A stretch of DNA of 64,000 nt, taken from positions 62,001-126,000 of the forward strand of contig JAOBSW010000699.1 in the NCBI GenBank assembly GCA_026214975.1, read 5' to 3'. This document shows positions 33,526 through 45,036 of this stretch, piece after piece. Each line of letters opens with the position of its first letter. Positions within the stretch are counted from its first letter, which is position 1. The position numbers and the translations under genes are program-made. The stretch comes from Gentiana macrophylla (taxonomy: Eukaryota > Streptophyta > Magnoliopsida > Gentianales > Gentianaceae). The notes beneath the pieces are model-generated. The model searched no databases, was not told the DNA's origin, and was given only the letters and a program-made list of their open reading frames with translations.

Positions 33526-34756
33526 TATTTGTGATAGTACATGCAGTCCCTTCGGTTTACAGGCTCTCTGGTTATTGATGAGAGAATTTATGTACTATCA
33601 CAAAAATCCATATTAATTATTGCAGATCCAAATACTGAAAAATCCTTTCAAAAAAAAAAAATTTACTGAAAAATGAAAAGAAAATAACAATTAAAAAAAC
33701 ATCCCAGATGATTGCATCATCTTCTTGTCACTTCAATGTCACAGGGCGGATAAGCACATCAACATTTGGCGGTATATATTTAGATTCTCTGAGATGTTCA
33801 AACTGGTTCAATGCAATGCTTCTTGCTTCCTTTTCGGCGTTGATAACAGAACAGTCGCGCTTGTCCTTTGTTAATTTACGGGTGTCAATGATGATTTTCT
33901 CAAGACCAGGAGCGTTCTCCACTACATGCATGATAAATTCAATATCGCAAACACGACCATAATAACCTTTAAACTCAAAAACTTTAAGGCTTTTGCTTTT
34001 GCTGCTATGTCTTTCAACCTCGCACATGGTTCTACTAGTCCGCTCAGGGTCGATCCAGAACATCTGCAAATTGCAAACACACAATATTTGCTGTCACAAC
34101 AAGAAGAAACGTAAAGATAAAAACGTGTACAGAAGAAGAAATGGCCTTGATGCAAGGGGAATCATAATTGTGGGTGTACATAGTCCAATTCAGCCAGGCC
34201 AGTTTTCAATTATTTTTCAAACAGAACTGTTATATTCAGTTTTCAAAAATCAAAACTGAATCGGACTGTATAAACCTGCTAAACTGTATCCCCCACACAC
34301 AAATATTTTAAATTCTTGCACATCACATGAAATGCACAACATACATGTATTGCAAAATGCTTACTAGGTTTCATGAGATGTGCACAGGTTCAATAAAATA
34401 GAGAAATCATGAAACAAAAAATGTCACGGGATAAATATTTTCCTTTCCTTTTAATTAAAAAGCATTACAGTAAGTATGAGCTTGAGACTATTGGTAACAT
34501 TAAAGTGACTAATCAAACCTTTTTTTTTCAAATCTCAGCCGATTGGGGGGTTACATTCAGAAATAGCACTCCAAATTTGAGGGAGTTTACGGTGAAAATT
34601 CTTAACCGCACTATAAGTTCTTTGGGGTGTGAAAGAAATTGGAGTTTTTTTTGCGCTTATAAGCAAATATAGTTTATGCAAGCAAATATAGTTTAATTTT
34701 TAGTCTAGTTATAGACTTGTGAAATTATATTATGCTTACCAAAATCTTGAAATAGT

Positions 34757-35212
34757 GTGTGGAATAGGTTCATACAAAGAGAAGGAATAAGCTTGAACAC
34801 AAGAAGCTACGTGATTTAGTGTATTTGAAATACAATCGAAAGCTCAAGGCTTGTGCTAATTCCAAGAAGAAACAAGATAGAACATTGATGACGTCAACAA
34901 TGAATGGTTGCTTGGATAGAGGGATACAACCCGTTGATCAACCCATTGGATTTGGAGGCCGGTGATCAACCCATTTTTTATGGTAAAGATGATTTGACAA
35001 GGAATCTTATAGCAAAAGCTAGTTAATTGGGTGAATGAGACAAGGCCTACAAGAGCATCAACTTCAAGAAGCAAAGGCAAACAAGCCACAGGCAAATTTC
35101 AACTAGGAGAAATTTGAAGATGATGAGGAAGAAGGGGTTGATGTTGAAGAAGATTCATCGTGTGATGATGATGATGTGGAGGATGTAGGAGTGGGTGGGA
35201 GTGATAGCTAGG
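34757..35212 (+). pseudogene. hAT transposase C-terminal remnant
   Basis: After a TAG the frame reads VHTKRRNKLEHKKLRDLVYLKYNRKL in two conserved halves (about 34,768-34,845). This is the typical end of the hAT dimerisation region in plants (I/V-H-T-K-R-N-x-L, then L-V-x-x-x-Y-N). Further on it ends in an acidic tail (EDDEEEG and CDDDDVED) and a TAG at 35,210-35,212. Stops and frame changes lie between. It sits antisense inside intron 2 of the F-box gene. No TIRs were found. Confidence 0.72.
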
Positions 35213-36049
35213 ATTGAAGGGCTTGAATATAACAATGATTGAATTAGAACATTGATCACTTATTATTACCTTTTGTATTATCTCATCCTAAGGAAACTAA
35301 TCTTGTTTTTTGTGTTGTCAAGTGTTATTGTGTGTCCACGATGACATCATTGCTTTGTGGTTGATGGTTTAGTCGTTTTGATGTTTTAAAGGTTGGTTTT
35401 GGTGTTTTGTTGAAGTATTATATTGTTGTTATATGATTTATTAGTTTTTTTAGTTAGTTATTGATGAAGTATCATATTTTTTTGTTTTGCGCGCTTTAAA
35501 TGAATAAGAGGCACTTTTTGGTGCTTACACTTTAAAGAGCTAAAGATTGACCGGGGGCTTCACCGACTCTTTTCACTTTAACAACTATGCTCAAAAGAAG
35601 ACCTTCCAAAGCCGACTCCACCACCGTTGCAAACAATCACCAAACTTTTCTAATTCATTTTTCAAACTTTAATTCTCACTGAACACAAATTCAAAATAAC
35701 AGAACTAGGAATCACATAAATAATAATACAATGATTAACAAAGAAAATTTGTATATCAATATATTTTATAAATAAATAATTGCAAAATTAAATTGAAAAA
35801 AGTAGAGCAATATTCAAGAAATCAAACCTAAAAATTTGCAAATATAAGCACAAAACCTATGGACCATTATAAGATCATACGGGTGTAGACAGTTGTGATT
35901 TGTAAATTTTGATTTATTTTGTTACACTATACAAAAGTTAGATTAGATATATTGTTAGATGGAATACGATTTAGTTCATCTTTTAAATAATTGTTACAGT
36001 CTGTTAGGAACATCTATACGTGTAATAACTTCAGTATGCTGCATGTATG

Positions 36050-36059
<10 letters not shown>

Positions 36060-36082
<23 letters not shown>

Positions 36083-36084
36083 AT
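36060..36084. repeat. (TA)n(GT)n microsatellite
   Basis: A compound TATATATA then GTGTGTGTGTGT run lies inside the F-box intron. It is a simple repeat only. Confidence 0.9.
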
Positions 36085-36179
36085 TACAATAGAATTTCTC
36101 TCAATATTCTCTTTCTTTTTATGCATTTAAAAGGCAAGTACAAACCTAGGAAAGGATGATGGGGAGCTATATAGATGTG

Positions 36180-36550
36180 TTGAAATATGTAAAATATTAA
36201 TTATCTAACATCTCGTCAACTTAACCTTTTAGGAGAGATGGTAATTCAACATGGTATCAGAGCAGGAGGTCTTGTGTTCAAACCCCGCTCCAAGCATAGT
36301 TTTCCCACATAAAAAAATCAAGTGTTAAGGCTCTCTAAAAAAAATATCCACACAGTTTTCCCACATAAAAAAAATCAAGTGTGAGGCTCTCTAAAAAAAA
36401 ATCCAAGTATTGAGTCTCTCTAAGAAATATAATAGGCTCACACACATTGAAAGATGTTTGATTCCCGTCCTCCGTATGAGAGGATAAGAATTTCTTATTT
36501 TGTTGATATTTATCTATCATTAGTATTCAACAGATACTAATGATAGGAAA
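36180..36550. repeat. SINE/TRIM-like repeat with TGGTATCAGAGC motif
   Basis: TGGTATCAGAGCAGGAGGTC at about 36,253 and GTTCAAACCCC some 12 bases later look like tRNA-iMet-complementary and B-box-like parts. Three tandem variants of ATCAAGTGTnAGGCTCTCTAAAAAAA follow (36,318-36,420). A similar phrase occurs inside the foldback at 14.3 kb. No LTRs are seen, so it could be a SINE, a TRIM remnant or a copia leader. Confidence 0.4.
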
Positions 36551-38491
36551 CCCAAGTGCCCTAATACAGTTTAGTATTTTAGTCCACATTTCTGAAAGTA
36601 TAGAGCGCCATCCTCTTACTAGTTACCATCATGCGTATAGCTAAAACTCATATGGGGAAGTCAAAAGATTAACGTAAGGAAAGAAAAATAACAGAAAAAG
36701 AAGAAAAGTGTTGAGAAAGAAGGGCAGTTTGGTCTTTTTCTGATTAAATAAAGTGCAGTAGGGTTTGTTAGGCACAGCAGCCGCTGTTTCCTTTTTAGAT
36801 TATTCTGTCTTGATTTTCTGTTTTCTTAAATTGTAACAGCCGATCTTGATTGATTCCCAAAATCAAGGAATTCAATTCAGTGAAGGCTCTAGGTCCTCCA
36901 CCTATTTAAACCAAGTCTCCTATCATTGTAAAATCAATCTTTCAGAAATAATAAAAATACTTTTGTTCCTTTTACTTTCTTAACAAAAAGAAAGCTGGCA
37001 CACAAAAAAATACATAGTTGGAGGGAGGCAAATGAAACACAAAAGATAACATGAAACAAAATATGCACATCACGTGGTAAAGAGTCAGGTGAAACACCAA
37101 AAGGCATAAAAAGGGGTTCATACCGTCAATACAAATTCCTCGAGATGAGGGCAGAATTTAACCGAGGAAAATAAACCAGTTAGACTTTCATCATCTTCAG
37201 CGCCCATCTGGATGACCAATCGCTTAAGTTTTGTTAGATGAGCAAGATCAGACAACATTGTGACCTCCTTCCTGTATGGAAGAAGGAAAAAACACAAGGA
37301 CGGATTAGTCTATGGTAAGGACCAGTGCAAGAGGACTCTAGCATTGTGCGAAAGGACAAAGATGCAATTTGTCTATTTGTATACATTGTACACGTAGTTG
37401 AGTATCTTTGGTGCGGTCAATTACACCGCTTATATAATACACTCCGGTCAATTACACCCTCTTGATAATACACTCATCAAACAAGGACCTCTATCAAGAC
37501 AATTAAAAAAAACTGGGGAAACACAACTCAACAAACAAGGACCGTTATCATGACAATTAAAAAGAAATCTAAAGAAACACTTCAATAGCACAAGTACCTC
37601 CAATTGGAATGGAAATAGCGTGAGAGCCTCAAGCTGAGGGAGGCAAGTTGCATTTAGAGATAAAAGATATATTAATTGGTTGGGTACCCTGCAATGGACA
37701 ACTCAACAAGCATTGGAAGATCTCTAAGAGTTAAATCTCTTAAATTTCCATATGATATATCCAGTGAGACGATGTTTAACTTGGAGATGCTGAGAACTTC
37801 CAATTCAAAAGAGTATTGGATGTGCAGATACTTCAGAACCAAAGTAGGATCTGAAATTACTAGACTAACCAACCTACCGCTACTAACCACCTCAAGACGT
37901 TCAAGAAATGGACAATTTGCAAGAAATGAATGGATAGCTTCACTAGTTACACCTACACGTTTCAATGACAACGATTTGAGGCACTTGAGCTCAGCTCGTA
38001 GAAATCGGCTCTTGTTGCCATCCAAATTAGCTTTCCCGCTACTAAAGCAATCGGGAAGGACATAACTAACATGGTTCCCACACGACACCCAACCTGAAAC
38101 CAAGCAATTCCAAAATCTCAACTTTCCTTGCTATTGCAAATTCCAACCACCTATCAATGTCCTTCTGGTGGTTTTCATCAAGGTTAAATACAACTCTAAA
38201 TTTCTTCAAATAATTACACTTGTGTTTCCGTAAGACATGGTTGACCCACTCGACAAAATTATTGAGATCCGTATCTTCATAGTATGTTATACCATCTGAA
38301 ATTGGGCCTTGAAAATCAAGTACCGGAGTGTTCACCCACAAGTTCAGCCATCGACTTGAAAGGATATTTGTCTCTAACATTTCCTTGACTGTTAAGAAGG
38401 ATAGAATGATCAAAAGAATTTCATCTGGTAAAGAGCTAATACGATCCTCGGGAAGTTGCATCTGTTTTTTTTTTTTTTTTTTTTGCCTCAA

Positions 38492-38666
38492 GTTGCATCT
38501 GTTTCATGCAACAACAAAAAAATCAGAGTTATGGTGGAGGCATAAGAAAAATTAGGATGAAGTATCTATTTCATGCAACAACAAGTTGCATCTGTTTCAT
38601 GCAACAACAAAAAAAATCAGAGTTATGGTGGAGGCATAAGAAAAAATAGGATAAAGTATCAGTAGA
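38492..38666. repeat. ~92-bp tandem duplication upstream of the F-box start
   Basis: The block AGTTGCATCTGTTTCATGC to GAGGCATAAGAAAAA occurs twice (about 38,490-38,575 and 38,583-38,650), with a TTTCATGCAACAACA link. It lies just before the F-box start codon on the minus strand, so it falls in the 5' leader or promoter. It is preceded at 38,465-38,484 by an 18-20-base T run. Confidence 0.8.
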
Positions 38667-38767
38667 TAAATATAGTGTAGAGGGCAGCAAGCAAACGAAA
38701 AAAAAGCCTTTTAGCTTCAGACTAGGGCATATTATATATAACTTGCAATTGAACCGGTGAAAAAAGT

Positions 38768-38858
38768 CTTGACGCTTTATATATTAGTGATATTACTTGG
38801 TGCTACTGTTTTTTGAAACAGTAGCACCAAGTAATATCACTAGTATATAGGCGTCAAG
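38768..38858. repeat. Near-perfect 43-bp hairpin
   Basis: The left arm starts CTTGACGCTTTATATATTAG and the right arm ends CTAGTATATAGGCGTCAAG. The inner 30 bases (through TATTACTTGGTGCTACTGTTT) pair perfectly, and the loop is about 5 bases at 38,811-38,815. It could be a very small foldback MITE or a young small-RNA precursor. Expression cannot be judged from sequence. Confidence 0.8.
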
Positions 38859-39559
38859 AGGCATCAATCTGAAAGCAAAGGATGCAACATTACATAAATT
38901 ACCCTTTAAGCTGATAAAAAAGTATTGAAAAAAAGCTAATAACACGAGCATAGAAGCATAACTACAGAAAACGCCCTTTATCAGCTGAGAACGGTGGTAA
39001 AGATCCAAACTTTTCCTCATGAATTCCCAATTTGCCCTAGTTCACGCACTTCCAGCCGTACCGGTCAACTAGTGCTCGAATCTTTAGAAACTGAAAATCA
39101 ATATAGGGCCATAAATTTGATATATGTTGAAAATGTTTGAATCTCATCCCTGCTACTCGTCTCTCAGATCTTAAAAAAGAAGAAGCAAGAAAACAAAAAG
39201 CAGCAAAGCGTTATAATATTTCAGTGCGTCAGTTTTTGGCAGCGGTGTCTTACTAATGATGATCTTCGCGTTGATGCATCTTGAGATACAGATGATCATC
39301 CAGATCCTGCATGCATCAATCAACGGTAAAGATCAGCCGTTATGTCTGGCCGTTACACCGTCGCAGAATATGATATGGCCAGAAAGATGTAGCACCACTC
39401 AAAAAAAAAAACAGGCAAACAATTTTCGTACCCGGATCCGTATGTAAAAAAAGGGACTTTTTTCACTTGGTGTATACTAATGCTAAAGGAGACTGCATAT
39501 CATTACCTTCTGGTAGGAGACAAAGGGAGGCTTCTGGATCTCTCAGCCTAGCAAATCGG

Positions 39560-40478
39560 CGCCGATTGGAATCGTTGCCTCGTCGTGGAACAAAACGAGT
39601 AACGATAATGACACAACGGATAACATAACTTGCAACTACATGGTTGGTTGATTAGTAATGCAGACTCACTCCCTTTGATAAGCCGGAATCGGGTTGTTTC
39701 TTTATTTGGCGTCATATATGCTTTGCGGCGGAGTCGCTTCGGGCTGCGTTCGAATTTGACAATGAGGGGAGGCTCAAATGGGTTCTTCATCCGTAAGAAA
39801 ACTTTACGATTAGCTCGGCCTATCATGCATTGCAATCCAACTCGGCTGCCCCAAATCCGGATAAACGTGGCTGGCAGCTTATTTGGGGCATCAATGGCCC
39901 AACCCGAGGTAACTTTCTTCTGTGGTAAATCCGTAAAGAATCCCTTCCCAATGCTGAAATTCTGCTTTCACGTCACATCATTGCAGATGCTACCTGCAGC
40001 ATATGTGGCATCCACGCTGAGACTGTGATGCATGCTATGAGAGATTGCGCAACGACTAGAAAAGTTTGGAGAGGGGTTATTCATAATGCCTATTGGCACG
40101 AGTTCTTTTCGATTGTAGACTTTCCGAGTTGGCTTGATCTTTGTCTTGGAATGAACATGCTTAAACACGACACAATTAAGTTTTGGAGATTTCTTTTTCG
40201 GGAGCTTGTCTCTAGCATTTGGTATTGGCGTAACAAAGATCTCCATCAGAATGACACTCAACGCCTCCCTACAGCAGTTTTTATTGCAAAAATGATACGC
40301 AAAGCGCGTGAACTTAGATTAGTCTGACCCTAAGTTTTTACTATTCTATTTTACTACTCTTGATGGTTTTTTTTTGAATTACTACTCTTGATGTAAATCT
40401 AAATTTTACCCCTGTTTGTAAAGTTTTTTGTACAACTGCTTGATTTAATAAAATATCCGGTTTATACAAAAAAAATAC
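39560..40478 (+). pseudogene. LINE (L1-type) 3' end with zf-RVT domain
   Basis: One frame reads SAYHALQSNS, RGWQLIWGINGPTRGNFLLW, a TAA in place of the next codon, then IRKESLPNAEILLSRHI, TCSICGIHAETVMHAMRDC and FWRFLFRELVSSIWYWRNK. The C-x2-C...H...C pattern and W-x-I-W order are the zinc-binding region (PF13966, zf-RVT) at the end of plant LINE ORF2. It ends with AATAAAATATCCGG and an A-rich tail at 40,470-40,477. The RT itself is absent, as expected for a 5'-truncated LINE. Confidence 0.78.
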
Positions 40479-40556
40479 AATGCAGACTCGTTGATTTGTG
40501 TGAAAAACCGACTTATATTTTGAGACGGAGGTAGTACTTCTACTAAAAAAAAAATA

Positions 40557-40835
40557 CTCCATCCGTCCTAATTTGTTTGAAATTTATTCCTTTTTCGGTT
40601 GTCTCATAATAAGTCTCATAATTCTAAATAGAATTAATTTTTTTGCTTTAATTGCCTAAATTGCTTCAACTCATTAATTGATGTCTCTTAAATAATGTGA
40701 AAATAATGCTACATATAAAAATGATAAAAAGGTAAATTTGTCAAGTTTTAAATAATCAGTCAACTCATTAATTCATGTCTCTTTAAATATTGTGAGTTAC
40801 AAAATGTCTCAGACAAATTGGGAAGGATGGGATAG
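40557..40835. mobile_element. Stowaway-like MITE (279 bp)
   Basis: The left end CTCCATCCGTCCTAATTTG and the inverted right end CTATCCCATCCTTCCCAATTTG match over ~25 bases. The element is flanked by TA dinucleotides at 40,555-40,556 and 40,836-40,837, the Tc1/mariner-type target duplication. The start CTCC-TCCGTCC is the Stowaway signature. A reversed end of a related element (GAGACGGAGGTAGTA) lies just upstream at 40,521-40,535. Confidence 0.8.
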
Positions 40836-41092
40836 TAATAAAAATGTACTACCGTGCATCATAACCGAGGAAGCACAAGCACACGGGAAATTATTGGGTG
40901 GTCCTCCATTTCAGACCGACTTGTGCGTAGAATGATCCGATAGCGCAGTTTAAATCAGCTTTAAAAGCATATATTCTCTGTGATACCACACGTGCTCCAC
41001 ACCACCTAAAAACCTCCCACACACGTATGAAAACGGTAAATGCGATAAATCAGTTAACCGGTTGATCCGACCCGTTCACCGTTTACGTAAAC

Positions 41093-41331
41093 TACTAACT
41101 CCGGTCCAAAATATAAGTACTACCTCCGTCCCATAAAATGTGTTCATATTTGGAAAAAAAAATTTGTCCCATAAAAAGTGTCTATTTAGAAAACTAATAC
41201 ATCATTTAATGCTATTTTTCCAAACGTGCATGTAGCGTAACATTTATTGTTGTACTTCATTTCATATTCCAAAACAAACATTAATTATAAAGTAGGAGTA
41301 TATATGTCTAATACTACTAAAACACAACACA
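41093..41331. mobile_element. Stowaway-type insertion(s) in the duplicated SEC3 promoter
   Basis: Comparison with the other copy (AAACTACTTGTATTC at 58,032) shows an extra ~240 bases here between AAACTACT and TACTTGTATTC. It starts AACTCCGGTCCAAAATATAAG and also contains CTACCTCCGTCCCATAAAA, both of Stowaway-end type. Possibly two elements are nested or abutted. TACT appears on both sides. Confidence 0.65.
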
Positions 41332-41393
41332 TTAATACTTGTATTCAACTCGCTCCTAAGATTGTTCGTTTACCCGTACGGATTGGAACGTCG

Positions 41394-41568
41394 GAGAATA
41401 ATTATGGTGGGGGAGTGATTTAAGAGATATCTACCAGTGGTGGGGGTGTGATTAATTCTCACACACTCTCTCATACATAGTTGATGTGTGTAGGTGTGAC
41501 ATGAATTAATCACAACCCTACAGTTTGGTATACCTCTAAAATAACTCTCACCCACCATAACTCTTCTC
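41394..41568. mobile_element. 175-bp MULE-like MITE with 9-bp TSD
   Basis: The ends GAGAATAATTATGGTGGG and (inverted) GAGAAGAGTTATGGTGGG match at 15 of 18 bases. GGAACGTCG is present on both sides (41,385-41,393 and 41,569-41,577), while the parental locus has it once (58,083-58,091). A 9-bp duplication is the mark of Mutator-type transposases. The element lies 38 bases before the duplicate's start codon. Confidence 0.88.
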
Positions 41569-42092
41569 GGAACGTCGAGAGCAGTGACGGAAATCTATCG
41601 GAATAATGGCGAAATCCAGGGCCAATGACGAGGAGCTCCGGCGAGCTTGTGAGGTTGCCATTGAAGGCACAAAGTAGAAGGTAGAAATGTCGATCCGATT
41701 GGCCAAGAGCCATGGGATGTGGGGCAAAACCGCCAAATTGGGCCGTGGTCAGATGGCCAAACCTCGAGTTCTTGCCATTTCCAGTATGTCTTTCTATTTT
41801 GATCTCATTCATTTGAGCTTCAATAATGTTATTTGTTTCAAGTTCAATTTCATAGGATCCTCAATTGCTCAAGTTAATAATCAATTGCTGTCTCTCCACG
41901 GGGAAACTGAGAGCCATTAAAGCAGCTAACATCTTGTTGGAATGTTAAAGCTCGGAAAAAATATCTACTCATAGAAGTTGCTATTTATTTTTTAGTATGA
42001 GATAATATGTGTGCCTAAGGTGCTAGTTCTTTTTCGTTATGCGAATGTGGCATGCAGCTTCGAAGTTAGGATACTTCTTTTGAGGCAGTCAT

Positions 42093-42416
42093 TATTGGAG
42101 TTCTAATATACACAGAAGCTGTTGTATAAGTGTGAAAATGTTCTTAGAGGACTTTAGTCGAACATTTGTTTCACAAAAGCAGTTAGGAAGTTGTTAGGTT
42201 AGTTAGGAGCGGTTATAGATCAGTTAGGAGTTCATACTGCAGCTATATATACTCAATTATAGCACATGATGAAACAAGAAGTTGTATTTTACAGAATACA
42301 TTCTTCAATATAATGAAAATGGTCTTCTTCTTCTGTTACTATTTTAAGCTTTCTGTCAGTGTTCTTCTTTTTTCTTAAGTTTCATTCATCGTTTATCTAT
42401 ATGATAAACTTCTACA
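42093..42416 (+). repeat. 5' LTR of copia element
   Basis: The LTR runs from TATTGGAGTT (the first TG lost) to ...AACTTCTACA. It has an 8-base deletion (TTCAAGTG) relative to the 3' LTR. A TATA-like CTATATATACTC lies near 42,242. Confidence 0.92.
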
Positions 42417-42428
42417 TGGTATCAGAGC
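42417..42428 (+). other. Primer binding site (tRNA-iMet) of copia element
   Basis: TGGTATCAGAGC directly follows the LTR. It is the standard copia site complementary to the 3' end of initiator methionine tRNA. Confidence 0.93.
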
Positions 42429-42604
42429 AATAAAAGATCCGCTGCTACATCGTCTTTTTTGACTAGGCACGAAGAATCTTGAGAGAATTCTTCAATTTCG
42501 ATTTTTGTTCTTGCAAAATCTTGGGAGCATTTTGCAATTTTCCAGGAGCTGTTTCTGCTTTTTTGCTTAGTTCCTACATTTTCTTAGTTTCGTTCGATTA
42601 AACA

Positions 42605-43560
42605 ATGGAGAATCAAGGTATTTTGCCAGGGAATCAGTTGTATCTGCACCCAAATGAGAATCCTACACTGATATTGGTCCAACCTCTGTTCAATAACAAG
42701 AACTATCATCCTTGGAGCTATTCCATGAAGATGGCTCTAATCACCAAGAACAAGATCGGGTTCATTGATGGTTCGATTGAGAAACCTGCTGTCACTTCTC
42801 CAGAATTTCAGGTTTGGTTACAATGTAATACTTTTGTTAAGACTTGGATATTAAATTTTGTGATGCCGAATATAGCTCAGAGTGTTATGTACAAGGAAAC
42901 AGCTAGAGAAGTGTGGCAAGATTTGCAATCTAGGTTTTCCAGGCTTGATGTTTTTCGTTTAGGGGATTTATTGGATCAAGTACATGTTGTAAAACAAGGA
43001 GATCTAGATGTTACTACCTATTTTACCAAGCTAAAAGCCCTTTGGGATGAAATTACTATCATGAAACCTGACCCGGTTTGTACTTGTAATCCTAGTTGTA
43101 CTTGTGGAGTTATCAAAGTGTTTACAGGATATGCAGAAACAGCAAAAGGTAGTAAAATTCTTGAGGGTATTAAATTCAGAATTTGCTCAAGTTTTAACAT
43201 AAGCACAATTAATGGTGCATGTACCCTCTCTGGACACTTTTTTTGCAATAGCACTGAAAGTGGAAGATCAAAGAGAATCAATGAGTAAATTTCCTAGATG
43301 GTACTGTGTTGTATAACAGATCCTTCAATCAGAATTATTCTAGATCCAATTTGCAGAACACAGGGGTTCAGCAGAGTTTTAATAAGTCAATGAATGTCAG
43401 TAATGGAGATGGTTCCAGAAGGTATTAAGGGAATAATCAGAATGGAAAGAAGTTTCAGTGTTCTTTTTGTGGTTATACAGGACACACAGTGGACAAATGC
43501 TATAAAAAGCATGGTTTCCCACCTGGTTGGAAGCCTAGAAACAAAGTTAATATGGTAGAA
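42605..43560 (+). pseudogene. Copia gag
   Basis: The ATG at 42,605 opens MENQGILPGNQL, then NPTLILVQPLFNNKNYHPW and SMKMALITKNKIGFIDGS, the N-terminal gag domain of many plant copias (PF14244 type), followed by the UBN2-like region (VWQDLQSRFSRLD). A frameshift near 43,110 and a TAA near 43,199 interrupt it. The zinc knuckle CSFCGYTGHTVDKC (about 43,459-43,500) survives in the downstream frame. Gag packages the element's RNA. Confidence 0.9.
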
Positions 43561-43639
43561 ACAATGTCAGGAGGTCAAGAAGAAGTTCTGTTGGAAGTCA
43601 TGCAGCTCTGCGTTACTTACGATTCTCGGCGATTTTACT

Positions 43640-44878
43640 TTGAACAAAGCTCAATATCAACAGTTGATGAGGCTATTGGATACCAAGAAGGTGGACACCT
43701 ATGATCATATGGCAAACCAAGAAACTGTGCTGACAACAAACTTTGTCCCTATTGTTGACATATCAGGTCTGTCTACATCCAATTCTGATAATAATGAATC
43801 TCTAGCCTGGATTATAGATTCTGGTGCTACTGATCATATTGTTACTAATAGAGCTTATATGCAGTCCTTTAGACCTGTCACTCACATGTTAGTAGGACTA
43901 CCAAATGGTTCAAATGTGTCAGTAACACACATTGGTAATGTTTGTTTGAATAATAGGCTAATTCTTAAAGATGTATTGTGTATTCCAGAATTCTGTTTCA
44001 ATCTTATATCTTTGGCCAAACTAACTAATGATCCTGCATTATCTATTGTTTTTAACTTTGACTCTTGTCTTATACAGGACAAGAAACTTGGGATAATGAT
44101 TGGAACTAAGAAATCTAAAGGTCTTTATGTCTTGAGCAATGATAAGAAGATTTCACACAATGTTAATGTTGTTAGTACTACACAGTTGAATGATCAGTCT
44201 AGGATTGCAGATGAACAAGTCTGGCATTACAGACTTGGTCATCTGCATAACAAATGACTTTCTCAATTGGATTGTATTGATTCATCTTCTATAAACAATA
44301 TAGATGTATGTCATGTTTGTCAACTTGCTAAACAAAAAAGAAATTCTTTTCCTTTAAGTCAATCGGTTGTACATGGCATTTTTTACTTGGTTCATTTTGA
44401 TATATGGGGACCTTATAGACAGCAAACAGTTCATGGTCATTCTTATTTTCTAACAGTAGTAGATGATTTTTCAAGATACACATGGGTTTTCTTGTTAAAA
44501 CAAAAATCCGAAGTCAGACAGTTAGTTCAGTCCTTCATAGAATTTTCCCTAGTGCATTTTGGCAAACATGTTAAAACTATTAGGACAGATAATGGAGCTG
44601 AGTTTGATATGCTAGATTATTATTCACAGAGAGGAATAATACATCAAAATTCATGTGTGGACACACCACAACAAAATGGCATAGTTGAAATAAAGCACCA
44701 ACATATTTTGAATGTAGCAAGGGCCCTAAAATTTCAGTCTAACTTGCCTCTATCTTCTTTCAAGTTCTTGTGTGTTACATGTTGTGTTTTCATTAATTTG
44801 ACACCTCACTTGATAATTAAAAATAGCACACCATATTTTTTTTATTGTATGGCAAACAATTTGATTATTCAGAATTAA
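43640..44878 (+). pseudogene. Copia protease and integrase
   Basis: Protease: WIIDSGATDHIV (about 43,809-43,845). Then the pre-integrase linker and HHCC finger (VWHYRLGHLHNK, stop TGA at 44,255, then CHVCQLAKQKR). The integrase core has FDIWGPY, SYFLTVVDDFSRYTWVF, IRTDNGAEF and PQQNGIVEIKHQHI, giving D, D and the altered E (usual copia V-E-R-K/H). A frameshift near 44,865 cuts the C-terminal part. A later piece, FVSRDVQFYENIFP (about 45,026-45,068), is in another frame. Confidence 0.92.
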
Positions 44879-45036
44879 AAGTTTTGGTTCTTTGGTATAT
44901 GTATGCACTTTTGCACATAATAGAGCAAAGTTTGAAACTACAAGGCTAGACAATGTGTGTATCTTGGAGTTCCTAAGTACACCAAAGGCGCGATTGTCCT
45001 GACAAGCAGACAAGGGACATCTTTGTATCTAGAGAT

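Larger units (their letters stand above)
33728..38461 (-). pseudogene. F-box/LRR/FBD protein gene with two frame changes
   Basis: The product would be a substrate-binding subunit of an SCF ubiquitin ligase. The start is taken at 38,461 (MQLPEDRISSLPDEILL); an upstream in-frame ATG at 38,491 would only add a poly-K run. Exon 1 (38,461-37,598) has the F-box (ISSLPDEILLIILSFL, residues 8-23), then leucine-rich repeats (ELKCLKSLSLKRVGV, FLERLEVVSSG, YLHIQYSFELEVL). Exon 2 (37,267-37,124) continues VTMLSDLAHLTKLKRL. Exon 3 (34,063-33,728) is an FBD domain (SLKVFEFKGYYGRVCDIEF, NAPGLEKIIID) ending at a TGA. Frames change near 38,105 and near 37,670; each fix needs a 1-2 base indel. The gene is thus a recent pseudogene or contains sequence errors. 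Intron 2 is 3.06 kb and holds a hAT remnant. Confidence 0.8.

Noticed and set aside
36253..36300. tRNA gene suggested by TGGTATCAGAGC and GTTCAAACC
   Set aside because: No cloverleaf with matching acceptor, D and anticodon stems could be drawn; a SINE/TRIM-like repeat is likelier.
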